Assembly (NCBI GenBank): GCA_015231375.1
Contig: JADGBT010000013.1
Coordinates: 25,545-89,544, forward strand
DNA from: Magnetococcales bacterium
GTDB lineage: Bacteria; Pseudomonadota; Magnetococcia; Magnetococcales; Magnetaquicoccaceae
Reading direction: 5' to 3'
Length of the DNA: 64,000 nucleotides
In this document: piece after piece, positions 1-9,465 of the stretch
How positions within the stretch are numbered: position 1 is the first letter of the stretch
Layout: each line of letters starts with the position of its first letter
Notes under the pieces: generated by a model
What the model saw: the letters and a program-made list of their open reading frames with translations, nothing else
What the model was told of the DNA's origin: nothing
The model's database searches: none
Program-made: the position numbers and the translations under genes

Positions 1-916
1 GCTCCAGCACGATCCGCACCCGTTCGTCGGACTCGTCGCGCACATCTTCCAGAAACATGCACTTGTGTTCGACGATCAACTCGGCGATGCGCTCGATCAG
101 GCGGGATTTTTGCACCTGATAGGGGATTTCGGTCACCACCAGCCGCCACGCCCCCCGGGGCAGATCCTCCCGGAGGATCCGGGCCCGTAAGCGCAAGGTG
201 CCGCGACCGGTCTCGTAGATGGCCAGCCGTTCGGCCCGCTCCGCCACCACCACCCCGCCGGTGGGAAAATCCGGACCCGGCACGATGTCGAGCAAACGAT
301 CCACCGTGGCATCGGGTTCGTGGATCAAAAGCAGACAGGCGTCGAGGATTTCGCCGACGTTGTGGGGCGGGATCGAGGTGGACATGCCCACCGCGATCCC
401 GGTGGAACCATTGGCCAGCAGATTGGGAAAACGGGAAGGCAGAACGGTCGGCTCTTCCAGGGAACCGTCGTAGGTGGCGGCGAACTCCACCACGTCGAGG
501 TTGAGATCCTCCATCATCGCCCGCGCGGCCACGGTGAGGCGGGCTTCGGTATAGCGCATGGCCGCCGCGCCATCGCCATCGATGTTGCCGAAGTTCCCCT
601 GGCCATCCACCAGGGGATAACGGACCGCGAACTCCTGGGCCAGTCGCACCATGGCGTCGTAGGCGGCCTGATCCCCGTGGGGATGGAATTTGCCGATCAC
701 GTCGCCCACCACCCGGGCGGACTTCTTGTAGGGCGACCCCGGATCCAGGTTCAGCGCGCGCATGGCGAACAGAATGCGCCGATGGACCGGTTTCAATCCA
801 TCGCGGACATCGGGCAAGGAACGGCTGATGATCGTGGAGAGGGCATAAGCGAGATAACGGGTCTCCAACTCCAGCCGCAACGGGGCGTCAACGATGACGC
901 CGGCTTCAGGAGTCAA
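1..916 (-). CDS. parC: DNA topoisomerase IV subunit A, 3' end outside window
   Basis: This is the ATP-dependent type IIA topoisomerase A subunit, which decatenates daughter chromosomes with ParE. About 305 N-terminal codons are present and the rest lies left of the window. Seen: the quinolone-pocket stretch [19 protein letters not shown], the catalytic tyrosine in [11 protein letters not shown], then [22 protein letters not shown] and PGPDFPTGG. The wording ([31 protein letters not shown]) is closer to alphaproteobacterial ParC than to GyrA. The frame has a stop 21 bases upstream and no ATG, so the start is probably TTG at 914-916, eight bases after a strong GGAGGGG ribosome site. The start overlaps the recA stop, suggesting translational coupling. 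GyrA cannot be excluded without the C-terminal domain. Confidence 0.85.
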   Translation of the reverse strand, partial: MTPEAGVIVDAPLRLELETRYLAYALSTIISRSLPDVRDGLKPVHRRILFAMRALNLDPGSPYKKSARVVGDVIGKFHPHGDQAAYDAMVRLAQEFAVRYPLVDGQGNFGNIDGDGAAAMRYTEARLTVAARAMMEDLNLDVVEFAATYDGSLEEPTVLPSRFPNLLANGSTGIAVGMSTSIPPHNVGEILDACLLLIHEPDATVDRLLDIVPGPDFPTGGVVVAERAERLAIYETGRGTLRLRARILREDLPRGAWRLVVTEIPYQVQKSRLIERIAELIVEHKCMFLEDVRDESDERVRIVLE

Positions 917-2055
917 CCATCCCCTCCATCCGCCTCATAACTCTCTTCCGAACTGGCGGCGGAACGGGCGGCGGGTTTGCCGCGACCCCCCCCCTTGCCG
1001 CCTCCGGCCTTGGGCGAGGCCATACCACCCAGCATGGCCGCCGCGTCACCGCTGCGCTTGGGCGCCAGACCGAAGTGGGCGCGCAGACGATCTTCCAGGG
1101 AATAAAGCAGCTCGCGGTTGTCGCGCAGATACTGCTTGACATTCTCCCGCCCCTGACCGATGCGCTCCCCGTCGAGGGAGAACCAGGCTCCGGATTTTTC
1201 GATGATCTTCTCTTCCACGGCCATGTCCAGCACCTCTCCTTCCAGGGAGATGCCTTCGCCGTAGTTGATGTCGAACTCCACGGTGCGAAACGGCGGCGCG
1301 TGTTTGTTCTTGACCACTTTCACCTTGCAGCGCGCGCCCACCACCTGTTCCTTGTCCTTGATGGCGGCCACGCGGCGGATGTCCAGGCGCACGGAGGCGT
1401 AGAACTTCAGGGCATTGCCACCGGTGGTGGTCTCCGGATTGCCGAACATCACCCCGATTTTCTGACGAATCTGGTTGATGAACAGCACCACGGCCTGGGA
1501 ACGGTTGATGGAACCGGTCAATTTCCGCAGCGCCTGGGACATGAGACGGGCCTGCAAGCCCATGTGGGAATCTCCCATCTCCCCTTCCAGTTCCGCCTTG
1601 GGGGTCAAGGCGGCCACCGAGTCCACCACCACCAGATCCACCGCCCCGGAACGCACCAGCATGTCGACGATTTCCAAAGCCTGCTCGCCGGTATCGGGCT
1701 GACTGATGAGCAGTTGGTCGATATCCACTCCCAGACGCCGGGCATAGGCCGGATCCAACGCGTGTTCGGCATCCACGAAGGCGGCCACGCCTCCGGCCAT
1801 CTGCACCTCGGCGGCCACGTGCAAGGCCAAAGTGGTCTTGCCCGAAGCCTCGGGACCGAACACCTCCACCACCCGTCCCCGTGGCACGCCGCCGATCCCC
1901 AAAGCCAGATCCACGCCCAACGATCCGGTGGAAATCACCGGCACATCCGCCACCGCAGCGGCGCTCATCCGCATGATGGATCCCTTGCCATACTGCCGTT
2001 CGATCTGCGAGATGGCCGCTTCCAGGGCTTTGGCCCGATCCGTGTCCAGTGCCAT
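913..2055 (-). CDS. recA: Recombinase RecA
   Basis: RecA polymerises on single-stranded DNA, drives homologous strand exchange and activates LexA self-cleavage. The 380-residue product has the usual length and order: an N-terminal polymerisation helix ([17 protein letters not shown]), Walker [10 protein letters not shown] near residue 70, Walker [11 protein letters not shown], loop L2 around [19 protein letters not shown], and a variable glycine- and lysine-rich acidic tail. An upstream TTG at 2064 is in frame, but an AGGAG site lies only two to three bases before it and eleven before the ATG at 2055, so ATG is preferred. It is divergent from pilT across 152 bases. I could not identify a LexA box of a known class there. 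The parC start overlaps its stop. Confidence 0.98.
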   Translation of the reverse strand: MALDTDRAKALEAAISQIERQYGKGSIMRMSAAAVADVPVISTGSLGVDLALGIGGVPRGRVVEVFGPEASGKTTLALHVAAEVQMAGGVAAFVDAEHALDPAYARRLGVDIDQLLISQPDTGEQALEIVDMLVRSGAVDLVVVDSVAALTPKAELEGEMGDSHMGLQARLMSQALRKLTGSINRSQAVVLFINQIRQKIGVMFGNPETTTGGNALKFYASVRLDIRRVAAIKDKEQVVGARCKVKVVKNKHAPPFRTVEFDINYGEGISLEGEVLDMAVEEKIIEKSGAWFSLDGERIGQGRENVKQYLRDNRELLYSLEDRLRAHFGLAPKRSGDAAAMLGGMASPKAGGGKGGGRGKPAARSAASSEESYEADGGDG

Positions 2056-2207
2056 TGTTTCCAACGCTCCTTGCTGTCAAAAAGTCGATACCGTGGTTGC
2101 CCGACCGGTGGAATTGCGTGTATGATCATCCTTCGCATTGACGCGGAACGCAATCGTTTTTCGATTTCACACACAAAGCCGACACCAAAAAACCATAGCG
2201 AGGCATC

Positions 2208-3257
2208 ATGTCCAAAAAAGTCGATATTTCCGAACTTCTGGCCTTCAGTGTGCGCAACAAGGCCTCGGATCTCCACATCTCCGCCGGCATGCCTCCCCTC
2301 ATCCGGGTGGACGGGGAGATCCGTCGCATCGACGTGCCGCCCCTCGAAGCCGATGAGGTCAAGGGCATGGTGTACGATATCATGAACGACAAACAGCGCA
2401 AACAATTTGAAGAAGAGTACGAATGCGACTTCTCGTTCGCGGTGCCCAATCTGGCCCGGTTCCGCGTCAACGCCTTCAACCAGCATCGGGGACCGGCGGC
2501 GGTGTTCCGCACCATCCCCTCGGAAATCCTGAGCCTGGAACAGCTCAACTGCCCGGAGATCTTCAAGGAGTTCGCCGAGACCCCCCGTGGACTGGTGCTG
2601 GTCACCGGTCCCACCGGCTCGGGCAAGTCCACCACCCTGGCCGCCATGATCGACTACAAGAACAAAAACGAATACGGTCACATCCTCACCATGGAGGATC
2701 CCATCGAGTTCGTCCACGAGTCAAAAAAATGTCTCATCAACCAGCGCGAGGTCCATCGGGACACCAAAACCTTCGCCGCCGCCCTGCGTTCGGCCCTGCG
2801 CGAGGATCCGGACGTGATCCTGGTGGGGGAAATGCGGGATCTGGAAACCATTCGACTGGCCCTGACCGCCGCCGAAACCGGCCATCTGGTCTTCGGCACC
2901 CTGCACACCACCTCGGCGGCCAAGACCATCGACCGGATCGTGGATGTCTTCCCGGCCGCGGAAAAAGACATGATCCGCACCATGCTCTCCGAATCGGTGC
3001 GGGCGATCATCTCGCAGAATCTGCTGAAGAAAAAAGGCGGCGGACGGGTCGCGGCCCACGAAATCCTGGTCGGCACCCCGGCGATCCGCAACCTGATCCG
3101 CGAAAACAAGGTGGCCCAGATGTACTCCTCCATCCAGACCGGCCGCGCCCTGGGCATGCAAACATTGGAACAATGCTTGCAAGAACTGCTGAACAAGGGA
3201 ATCGTCACCAAAGAGGCCGCCCGTGACAAGGCCAATATCAAGGACGGATTCAAATAA
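2208..3257 (+). CDS. pilT: Type IV pilus retraction ATPase PilT
   Basis: PilT is the cytoplasmic hexameric ATPase that powers pilus depolymerisation for twitching and DNA uptake. The 349 residues match the family length. Seen: the N-terminal PAS-like region with NKASDLHISAGMPP, Walker [11 protein letters not shown], the Asp box (TMEDPIEFVH), Walker B (DPDVILVGEMRD), the His box (TGHLVFGTLHTTSA) and the PilT C-terminal segment (AAHEILVGTPAIRNLIRENK). The ATG at 2208 is preceded by an AGCGAGG ribosome site. It is the first of three related ATPases in 4.6 kb, with two lipoprotein genes after it. It is the most PilT-like of the three because it keeps AIRNLIRE. Confidence 0.95.
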   Translation: MSKKVDISELLAFSVRNKASDLHISAGMPPLIRVDGEIRRIDVPPLEADEVKGMVYDIMNDKQRKQFEEEYECDFSFAVPNLARFRVNAFNQHRGPAAVFRTIPSEILSLEQLNCPEIFKEFAETPRGLVLVTGPTGSGKSTTLAAMIDYKNKNEYGHILTMEDPIEFVHESKKCLINQREVHRDTKTFAAALRSALREDPDVILVGEMRDLETIRLALTAAETGHLVFGTLHTTSAAKTIDRIVDVFPAAEKDMIRTMLSESVRAIISQNLLKKKGGGRVAAHEILVGTPAIRNLIRENKVAQMYSSIQTGRALGMQTLEQCLQELLNKGIVTKEAARDKANIKDGFK

Positions 3258-3288
3258 GCATTCTGCCCTGTGAAGGAATATCGACTCC

Positions 3289-3894
3289 ATGAAGAAAATC
3301 CACTCCGGTCTCGCCACCCTGGTTCTCGCCGCACTCATGGGTGGCTGCGTCGCTCCAGGCGCGTTTCAAGGTCAACCGTCCACCGGTCCGGCCATCATCC
3401 AAAACGAAGTGGATCTCATCCGCATGAGTCACGCACTGACCGACGCGCTGGTGGCGGAGCTGCGCAAGAACCACCCCTCGTTCCACCAGCGCAAACCTCT
3501 TCTGGTCACCAGCTTCGTCAATCGTGGCCAGTTGGACAGCACCTCGGAGCTGGGCAACCTGATCGCCGATCATGTCGCCTCCCGCCTCACCCAGCAGGGC
3601 TTCACCGTGGTCGAGCCGAAACTGCGCAAGAGCTTGGCCATCCGTCAGGATCAAGGCGAATTCATCCTCTCGCGGGATATCGAGAAGATCAGCCAGGACA
3701 ACAAGGCCTACGCCGTGGTCACCGGCACCTATACCGAAACCCGGGAAGCGTTGGATTTCACCTCGCGCATCATCGCCCTCAACAGCCGTCAGGTTCTGGC
3801 CTCGGTGGACGCCAAGGTTCCGGTGGGCGCCACCACCCGTGACCTGCTGCTCAACTCCAATGGCGGCACCAGCATGCCGGTGGTCACGCGATGA
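3289..3894 (+). CDS. FlgO-domain lipoprotein
   Basis: This 201-residue predicted lipoprotein has an N-terminal signal with a lipobox-like LMGGC (Cys near residue 20). The rest matches the FlgO fold: a helix (VDLIRMSHALTDALVAEL), then a strand-rich core with LLVTSFVNRGQLDSTSELGNLIADHVASRL and VVTGTYTETRE. In Vibrio, FlgO is an outer-membrane lipoprotein needed for flagellar function. Here the gene sits 31 bases after pilT and overlaps the next gene, a second FlgO-domain protein, by ATGA. Its position suggests a role in pilus or envelope assembly, but that is inference. Confidence 0.8.
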   Translation: MKKIHSGLATLVLAALMGGCVAPGAFQGQPSTGPAIIQNEVDLIRMSHALTDALVAELRKNHPSFHQRKPLLVTSFVNRGQLDSTSELGNLIADHVASRLTQQGFTVVEPKLRKSLAIRQDQGEFILSRDIEKISQDNKAYAVVTGTYTETREALDFTSRIIALNSRQVLASVDAKVPVGATTRDLLLNSNGGTSMPVVTR

Positions 3895-4469
3895 AACGTC
3901 CCTTCCCCTCGCTCCTGCGCCCGGCCCTGGGCCTGACGCTGCTCTCGGTAGTGGCCGGGGGGTGCGTCTCCACCTCGACCCCGCAAGAAGGCTATCCCCT
4001 GGTCTCGGTTCCCCTCACCACCACGGCGGAGGTGGAACCGGGTCAGGTGGCCCAACAGGCCGCGGATGGCATGATCGTCACCCTCGGCGACAAACTGCGC
4101 GATCGGGAAGTGATCCTGCCCGCCTCCTTCGTGGACGAAGGCAACCTGGAAAAAACCTCTCCCCTGGGACGGCTCCTGGCCAAACAGATGGCCTCGCGCT
4201 TCACCCAGGCCGGCCATTCGGTGGTGGAAATCACCCTGCGCAGCGAAATCCTCCTGAAAAAAGGCGCCGGGCAGTTTGTCCTCTCCCAAGAGGCCAAGGA
4301 GATCCGCAAGACCCACAAGGTCTCGGCGGTGCTGGCCGGCAGTTACGTGACCGCCAGAAACCGCATCTACGTCAACGCCCAACTGATCCGGACCAACGAC
4401 GGGGTGGTGCTCTCCTCCAACGACTTCAGCATGCCCCTGACCCCGAACATCCGGGCGCTCCTCAAGTAA
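3891..4469 (+). CDS. Second FlgO-domain lipoprotein
   Basis: This is a 192-residue paralogue of the preceding gene. It has a signal peptide ending at a lipobox-like VAGGC (Cys near residue 25) and the FlgO pattern (VILPASFVDEGNLEKTSPLG, LLAKQMASRFTQAGHSVVE, VLAGSYVTARNRIYVNAQL). It starts with ATG overlapping the previous stop, so the pair is probably co-translated and may form a hetero-oligomer. A strong intrinsic terminator follows at 4509-4546, which separates it from pilU. No partner is visible for a flagellar role, since no flagellar genes lie in the window. Confidence 0.78.
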   Translation: MKRPFPSLLRPALGLTLLSVVAGGCVSTSTPQEGYPLVSVPLTTTAEVEPGQVAQQAADGMIVTLGDKLRDREVILPASFVDEGNLEKTSPLGRLLAKQMASRFTQAGHSVVEITLRSEILLKKGAGQFVLSQEAKEIRKTHKVSAVLAGSYVTARNRIYVNAQLIRTNDGVVLSSNDFSMPLTPNIRALLK

Positions 4470-4508
4470 TCCCCCCTTTCCTGGCCAGTCGAAAGGGTTT
4501 ATTCTTGC

Positions 4509-4546
4509 ATCCCGGTCCTTCACCACGAAAGACCGGGATTTTTTTT
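4509..4546 (+). terminator. Intrinsic terminator after the pilT-FlgO unit
   Basis: A nine-base-pair perfect stem (ATCCCGGTC at 4509-4517 with GACCGGGAT at 4531-4539) and a 13-base loop are followed directly by a run of T. It lies 39 bases after the second FlgO gene and before pilU. Confidence 0.85.
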
Positions 4547-4601
4547 GCCCTTTGCCCGTTCATTTCCGAACCCTCCATCCGCCATCCCGAGGAATCCACC
4601 C

Positions 4602-5750
4602 ATGGAACGCGACCAGGCCATCAAATTCATGCTCGACGCCCTGAAAACCATGCTTGCCAAAGGCGGCTCCGACCTGTTCATCACCACCGGATTTCCGCCA
4701 GCCGCCAAGCTCGACGGCAAGATGACCCCCCTGGCCAAAGCCCCCCTGGACGCCTCTCAGAGCCTGATGCTGGTCCGCTCCGTCATGAACGACCGTCAGA
4801 TCAAGGAGTTCGACGCCACCAAGGAGTGCAATTTCGCCATCAATCCGCCCGGTGTGGGCCGCTTCCGGGTCAACGCCTTTGTCCAGCAGGGACAGGCGGG
4901 CATGGTGCTGCGAACCATCACCACCGACATTCCGGATTTCGACCAGCTCGGCCTGCCTCCGGTGCTCAAGGATGTGGTCATGAGCAAAACCGGACTGGTG
5001 CTGGTGGTGGGTGGAACCGGCTCGGGCAAATCCACCACTTTGGCGGCCATGCTCGGCATCCGCAACCGCGACAGCCACGATCACATCATCACCATCGAAG
5101 ACCCCATCGAATACGTCCATCCCCACGTCAACTGCATGATCACCCAGCGGGAGGTGGGGGTGGATACCCTCAGTTGGCACGCGGCCCTCAAGAACACCCT
5201 GCGTCAGGCGCCGAGCGTGATCCTCATCGGCGAAATCCGCGATCAGGAGACCATGGAACACGCCATCAACTTCGCCGAAACCGGCCATCTGGCCCTCTCC
5301 ACCCTGCACGCCAACAGCGCCAACCAGACCCTGGACCGCATCATCAACATGTTCCCGAGCGAAAAGCGGCATCAACTGCTCATGGATCTGTCGCTGAATC
5401 TGCGGGCCATCGTCTCCCAGCGGCTGGTCAAGAAGAAAGGCGGCGGACGGGTGGCGGCCATCGAGATCATGCTGCGTTCGCCGCTGATCGCCGACCTGAT
5501 TTTCAAAGGAGAAGTGGCGGGCATCAAGGAGATCATGGGCAAGTCCAACGACCTGGGGATGAAGACCTTCGATCAGGCTCTGTTCGACCTCTACGAAGCC
5601 GACCTGATCACCTACGAAGACGCCCTGCGCAACGCCGACTCCGCCAACGAACTGCGTCTGCGGGTCAAGCTGGAAAGCAAAGGGGCCAAGAAAGGGGACA
5701 TCAACGCAGGGCTCGACCACCTCTCTCTGACCCGCAAAGACGACGAGTGA
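4602..5750 (+). CDS. pilU: PilT-dependent retraction ATPase PilU
   Basis: PilU is a PilT paralogue that assists retraction. The protein is 382 residues from the ATG at 4602, the length of the Pseudomonas protein. An in-frame start at 4545 was rejected because a GAGG ribosome site lies nine bases before 4602. Seen: KGGSDLFITTGFPP, Walker [11 protein letters not shown], the Asp box TIEDPIEYVHPH, Walker [11 protein letters not shown] and the His box TGHLALSTLHANSANQ. The family-typical STLHAN and the C-terminal TYEDALRNADSANELRL tail distinguish it from PilT. It is seven bases from the next gene, a third ATPase. Confidence 0.92.
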   Translation: MERDQAIKFMLDALKTMLAKGGSDLFITTGFPPAAKLDGKMTPLAKAPLDASQSLMLVRSVMNDRQIKEFDATKECNFAINPPGVGRFRVNAFVQQGQAGMVLRTITTDIPDFDQLGLPPVLKDVVMSKTGLVLVVGGTGSGKSTTLAAMLGIRNRDSHDHIITIEDPIEYVHPHVNCMITQREVGVDTLSWHAALKNTLRQAPSVILIGEIRDQETMEHAINFAETGHLALSTLHANSANQTLDRIINMFPSEKRHQLLMDLSLNLRAIVSQRLVKKKGGGRVAAIEIMLRSPLIADLIFKGEVAGIKEIMGKSNDLGMKTFDQALFDLYEADLITYEDALRNADSANELRLRVKLESKGAKKGDINAGLDHLSLTRKDDE

Positions 5751-5757
5751 TCCGCCC

Positions 5758-6813
5758 ATGAACCTGACCCCCTATCTCAAGCTCATGATCGAAAAAGGGG
5801 CCTCGGACCTCTTTTTCACCAGCGGAACCACGGTGCGCATGAAGCTCGATGGCCGTCTGGCCGTGGTGGGCAAGGAGTTGCTCACCGCCGAGATGATCGA
5901 TCAGGCGGCCCAGGGGATCATGGATGAGGCGCAATTCGCGTTCTACAAAAAAAACCTGGAGATCGACTTCGCCATCGCCCTGGGAGACGAGGGTCGCTTC
6001 CGCGTCAACGCCTTTCACCAAAAGAATCAACCGGCCCTGGTGCTGCGCTACATCCGTTCCCAGATTCCCACGCTGGAAGATTTGAAAGTCCCTCCGGTGC
6101 TGGCGGAACTCATATTGAACAAACGGGGACTGCTGCTGATGGTGGGCGGCACCGGCTCGGGCAAATCCACGACCCTCGCGGCCATGGTGGATCACCGCAA
6201 CAGCAGTATCGGAGGCCACATCCTCACCATCGAAGACCCGGTGGAGTTCGTCCATCCCCACAAAAAATCCATCGTCAACCAGCGCGAGGTGGGCATCGAT
6301 ACCCACTCCTACGCCAAGGCCCTGAAAAGCAGTCTGCGCGAGGCCCCGGACGTGATCCTGATCGGCGAAATCCGCGACCGGGAGACCATGGAAGCCGCCA
6401 TGGAACTGGCGGGAACCGGTCATCTGGCCATCTCCACCCTGCACGCCAACAACGCCTATCAGGCCCTGACCCGCATCATCAACATGTTTCCCCAGACGCT
6501 GCATCCCCAGTTGTTCATGGATCTCTCCTTGTATCTGCGGGCGATCCTCTCCCAACGACTGGTGCCGAGCCTCGACGGCAAACGCCGCGCCGCCGTGGAG
6601 GTGATGATCAACACCCCCCACATCGCGGAGTTGATTCTCAAAGGCGAAATCGACGCCATCAAGGAGTCCATGGCCGCAACCGGCGTCAAAGGGATGCAGA
6701 CTTTTGACCAGGCCCTGTTCAATCTGTACCAGGAAGGAGCGGTTTCCATGGAAGAAGCCTTGAACAGCGCCGATTCCCGTGCCAATCTGGAAGCCAAGAT
6801 CCATTTCGGTTAA
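5758..6813 (+). CDS. Second PilU-like retraction ATPase
   Basis: A 351-residue PilT/PilU-family ATPase. Seen: [14 protein letters not shown] near the N-terminus, Walker [40 protein letters not shown] and [16 protein letters not shown]. The C-terminus ([18 protein letters not shown]) again follows the PilU pattern. It is closely linked to pilU and is probably a local duplication that has diverged. All nucleotide-binding motifs are intact, so it should be an active ATPase. Whether it works on the same pilus or on a second system cannot be told from sequence. Confidence 0.88.
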   Translation: MNLTPYLKLMIEKGASDLFFTSGTTVRMKLDGRLAVVGKELLTAEMIDQAAQGIMDEAQFAFYKKNLEIDFAIALGDEGRFRVNAFHQKNQPALVLRYIRSQIPTLEDLKVPPVLAELILNKRGLLLMVGGTGSGKSTTLAAMVDHRNSSIGGHILTIEDPVEFVHPHKKSIVNQREVGIDTHSYAKALKSSLREAPDVILIGEIRDRETMEAAMELAGTGHLAISTLHANNAYQALTRIINMFPQTLHPQLFMDLSLYLRAILSQRLVPSLDGKRRAAVEVMINTPHIAELILKGEIDAIKESMAATGVKGMQTFDQALFNLYQEGAVSMEEALNSADSRANLEAKIHFG

Positions 6814-6859
6814 CCCCCGCATTCAGCGCGGATCATCCTGATGGGAGTCACCAAGGTTC

Positions 6860-8188
6860 ATGGCACGCATCCTGGTGGTGGACGATGATGGTCAGGCCAT
6901 CGAGCAGACGGCCCGGTTGATCGCCAACGCCGGGCATTCCGCCGACTTTCTGTTGGAATCCCCCTACCTGCTGCACAAACTGGAAGCCTCCCCTCCGGAC
7001 CTGCTGCTGCTGGATGTCAACATGCCGGAACTCGACGGGGTGACGCTGCTCAAGCGCATCCGCGCCACCCCCCACCTGAAAGAAATCCCCGTCATCATGA
7101 TCACCGGGGAGACCGACGAAGCCCTCATTCAGGAATGTTTTCAGCTCGGCGCCGTGGATTTCGTCAACAAGCCGATCCGGCCTTTGGAGCTGTTGTCCCG
7201 CATCCGCATCGCCCTGGAGACCAAAGCCCACATCCATGCCATCCAGGCGCAACGCAACGCCCTGCAACAGGCCAAATCCTTCACCGACGCCATTCTCAAC
7301 AGCATGGACGAGGCCATTTGCGTCATCGATCCGGATTCCCACGTGGTGCTGGAGGCCAATCGTCATTTTCTCGAACAGCTCAATCTTCCCCGCCATCGGG
7401 TGGTGGGGGAACGCTGTGTGGCGCTGCTGGCGGACAAGAGCCGTTCCTGTCCGAGTTGCCAAGGCCCCGGAGACGAGACGTGCATCCTGCGCACCACCAT
7501 CGGCTCCGGCGAGGCGTCCTGTCGGGAGACCTCCGGTCACACCCCCCAGGGGGAACCGCTCCACACCCTGATCCACACCCTGCCCATCCGGAACGCCACC
7601 GGTCAGGCGGATCGCATCGTCTGCCTGGAACGCGACATCACCCAGACCCGTGAAATGGAAAACCGTCTCAAACACCTGGCCTTCCACGACCCCTTGACCC
7701 ATCTGCCCAACCGGCAACTGTTCCACGACCGGTTGCATCAGGCCCTGGCCCAGGGTCGGCGTCACGCCCAGATGGTGGCGGTGATGCTGTTCGATCTGGA
7801 TCATTTCAAGCACATCAACGACACCCTGGGTCACGCCGCCGGCGATCAGTTGTTGCGGGAGGTGGCCAACCGGTTGAAATCCTGCGTGCGCGAAAGCGAT
7901 ACCGTGGCGCGCCTGGGAGGAGACGAGTTCACCGCCGTGCTGACCAACGTCTCCGACTCCTCCCAGGTGCGCAAGGTGGCCAAAAAGATGCTCAAGGCCC
8001 TGGGACGAAAGTTCTATCTGACGGGTCACAAAGTCACGGTCACCTCCTCCATCGGGGTCAGCCTCTACCCCCACGACGGCGACGAACTGGCCGATCTGAT
8101 CGACAAGGCGGACAAGGCGCTCTATCAGGCCAAAAACGCAGGCCGCAACACGGTACGCTTTTACGCGGTCCCGGAGGAGACCCCATGA
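6860..8188 (+). CDS. Response regulator diguanylate cyclase (REC-PAS-GGDEF)
   Basis: This 442-residue protein probably makes cyclic di-GMP under phosphorelay control. Domains: REC at residues 1-120 with acidic pocket VDDD, phospho-acceptor Asp in LLLLDVNMPELDG and the conserved Lys in VNKPIRP; a PAS-like sensor near 145-265 containing a CPSC and a CIL cysteine cluster; then GGDEF at about 270-435. The active site reads GGDEF, and an intact inhibitory site RESD lies five residues before it, so product feedback is expected. Its stop overlaps the start of the PstS-like gene by four bases. No partner histidine kinase is nearby. Confidence 0.93.
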   Translation: MARILVVDDDGQAIEQTARLIANAGHSADFLLESPYLLHKLEASPPDLLLLDVNMPELDGVTLLKRIRATPHLKEIPVIMITGETDEALIQECFQLGAVDFVNKPIRPLELLSRIRIALETKAHIHAIQAQRNALQQAKSFTDAILNSMDEAICVIDPDSHVVLEANRHFLEQLNLPRHRVVGERCVALLADKSRSCPSCQGPGDETCILRTTIGSGEASCRETSGHTPQGEPLHTLIHTLPIRNATGQADRIVCLERDITQTREMENRLKHLAFHDPLTHLPNRQLFHDRLHQALAQGRRHAQMVAVMLFDLDHFKHINDTLGHAAGDQLLREVANRLKSCVRESDTVARLGGDEFTAVLTNVSDSSQVRKVAKKMLKALGRKFYLTGHKVTVTSSIGVSLYPHDGDELADLIDKADKALYQAKNAGRNTVRFYAVPEETP

Positions 8189-9240
8189 AACGCGCCTCCG
8201 TCTGGCCGATCTGGTGGCTGATGCTGATCTGGCTGGCGCCGGGGGTGGTCCGGGCGGCGGAAGAGCGGGTGGTCATCGACAGGCAAGAGGCGGAAGAGGC
8301 GATACGACAGATCCTGGGACAGGCGTTTTGCGCCCCTTCCGCGACCTTCGCCCAACCCCCGGCCTGGATCGCACAACCGATCCGTCACGACCGCTGGGGC
8401 AAAGAGGGCGACATGGCCATCACCCTGGATCAGCAGATCCATCAGCTCCTGCTGCCTCTGATCACCCAATACGCCAAGGAAAAACAACTGGATATCCGGG
8501 TGCGGGAAGGCACCTGCGGCACTTCGGCGGGTCTGGTGAGCCGCAAGGCGGTAGACATCGCCGGATTCTGCTGTCCTCCCGGGAAAAGCGACCGGCTGCC
8601 CGGACTCACCTTTCACACCCTGGGGATCGCCGGCATCGCCGTGCTGGTCCATCCGGAAAACGGCCTCACCAATCTGAGCCTGGAGCAGATACGCGGTCTT
8701 TTTCGGGGACAGCCCCGGCAGTGGTCGGAGGTGACCGATCTGACGGGTCGCCGGGGTCCATTCTGGCCCGTCCAACCCATCGGACGGCTGCACTGCAAGC
8801 TGCGTCCCGGACACTGGCGCACCCTGCTGGGCAATCCGGACGACTTCAGCCCCCACATGGAAGAGGTCGGCGCCATTCCCGACATGATCCAGCGGATTCT
8901 GGCCCAGCGTGGCGGCATCGGTTACGAGACCCTCTGGCACGTGGAACGCCTGACCGACCAGAAGAGCCGCCCCAGACCGCTCTCCATCGACGGCCACGCC
9001 CCGGACGACGTGCAGGCGGTGTTGAGCGGTCGCTATCCCCTCTATCACGTCTTCAATCTGACTCTGTGGCAAGGAGACGCGGTGGTCAACCCCCACGCCC
9101 AGGAGTTGGTCGCCCACCTCAAACAGGCGGTGGCGTCCATGGATCCCCGGGTCACCATGATCCCGGCGGCCATGCTGCGTCAGGCGGGCTGGCCCTTTCA
9201 GGATGACGAGTTGATCGGAGGAGCACCCTCCAGACCCTGA
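8185..9240 (+). CDS. Exported PstS-like substrate-binding protein
   Basis: A 351-residue periplasmic binding protein of the phosphate (PBP-like) family. It has a cleavable signal (about residues 1-25, ending VVRAAEE), then VREGTCGTSAGLVSRKAVDIAGF, which resembles the ligand-binding GSGxG loop region of PstS proteins, followed by GIAVLVHPENGLTNLSLEQIRGLFRG and a WxEV motif. No transporter permease or ATPase follows. Together with the overlapping diguanylate cyclase gene, this suggests a sensing role rather than uptake, which is inference. The ligand may be phosphate or another oxyanion. Confidence 0.8.
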   Translation: MKRASVWPIWWLMLIWLAPGVVRAAEERVVIDRQEAEEAIRQILGQAFCAPSATFAQPPAWIAQPIRHDRWGKEGDMAITLDQQIHQLLLPLITQYAKEKQLDIRVREGTCGTSAGLVSRKAVDIAGFCCPPGKSDRLPGLTFHTLGIAGIAVLVHPENGLTNLSLEQIRGLFRGQPRQWSEVTDLTGRRGPFWPVQPIGRLHCKLRPGHWRTLLGNPDDFSPHMEEVGAIPDMIQRILAQRGGIGYETLWHVERLTDQKSRPRPLSIDGHAPDDVQAVLSGRYPLYHVFNLTLWQGDAVVNPHAQELVAHLKQAVASMDPRVTMIPAAMLRQAGWPFQDDELIGGAPSRP

Positions 9241-9449
9241 GCGCGATTCCCCTCGACTTCGACCGGTTTGCCGCCGGACGGCTCTTCGTGCGCGAAAGGA
9301 TCGGCGTGTTCGCTGGTTTTCCGGCTGCGTCGTTCTCCCGGTCTGGAAGAAGACGCCCTCTCCACGATCACCCGCTCCACCACCGCGCGCCCCAAATTGA
9401 CACGCTTGAACAGTTGATCGATCAGCAACTCGTGTGGCTCCGATGTCAT
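9198..9449 (-). CDS. Small hypothetical protein
   Basis: An 83-residue open frame with an ATG start and a GGTGGA-like site just before it. It begins 16 bases after the stop of the monoheme cytochrome gene and overlaps the 3' end of the convergent binding-protein gene by 43 bases. Its codon use (GTG GTG GAG CGG GTG ATC GTG GAG) resembles real genes here. The protein is charged, with a helical first half and a disordered, proline- and serine-rich second half. I recognise no family, and it may be spurious. Confidence 0.45.
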   Translation of the reverse strand: MTSEPHELLIDQLFKRVNLGRAVVERVIVERASSSRPGERRSRKTSEHADPFAHEEPSGGKPVEVEGNRAQGLEGAPPINSSS

Positions 9450-9465
9450 CGTTCCACCATTCCGA

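Noticed and set aside
2056..2207. LexA box upstream of recA
   Set aside because: I looked for GTTC-N7-GTTC and CTG-N10-CAG patterns and saw no good match, so no SOS site is called.
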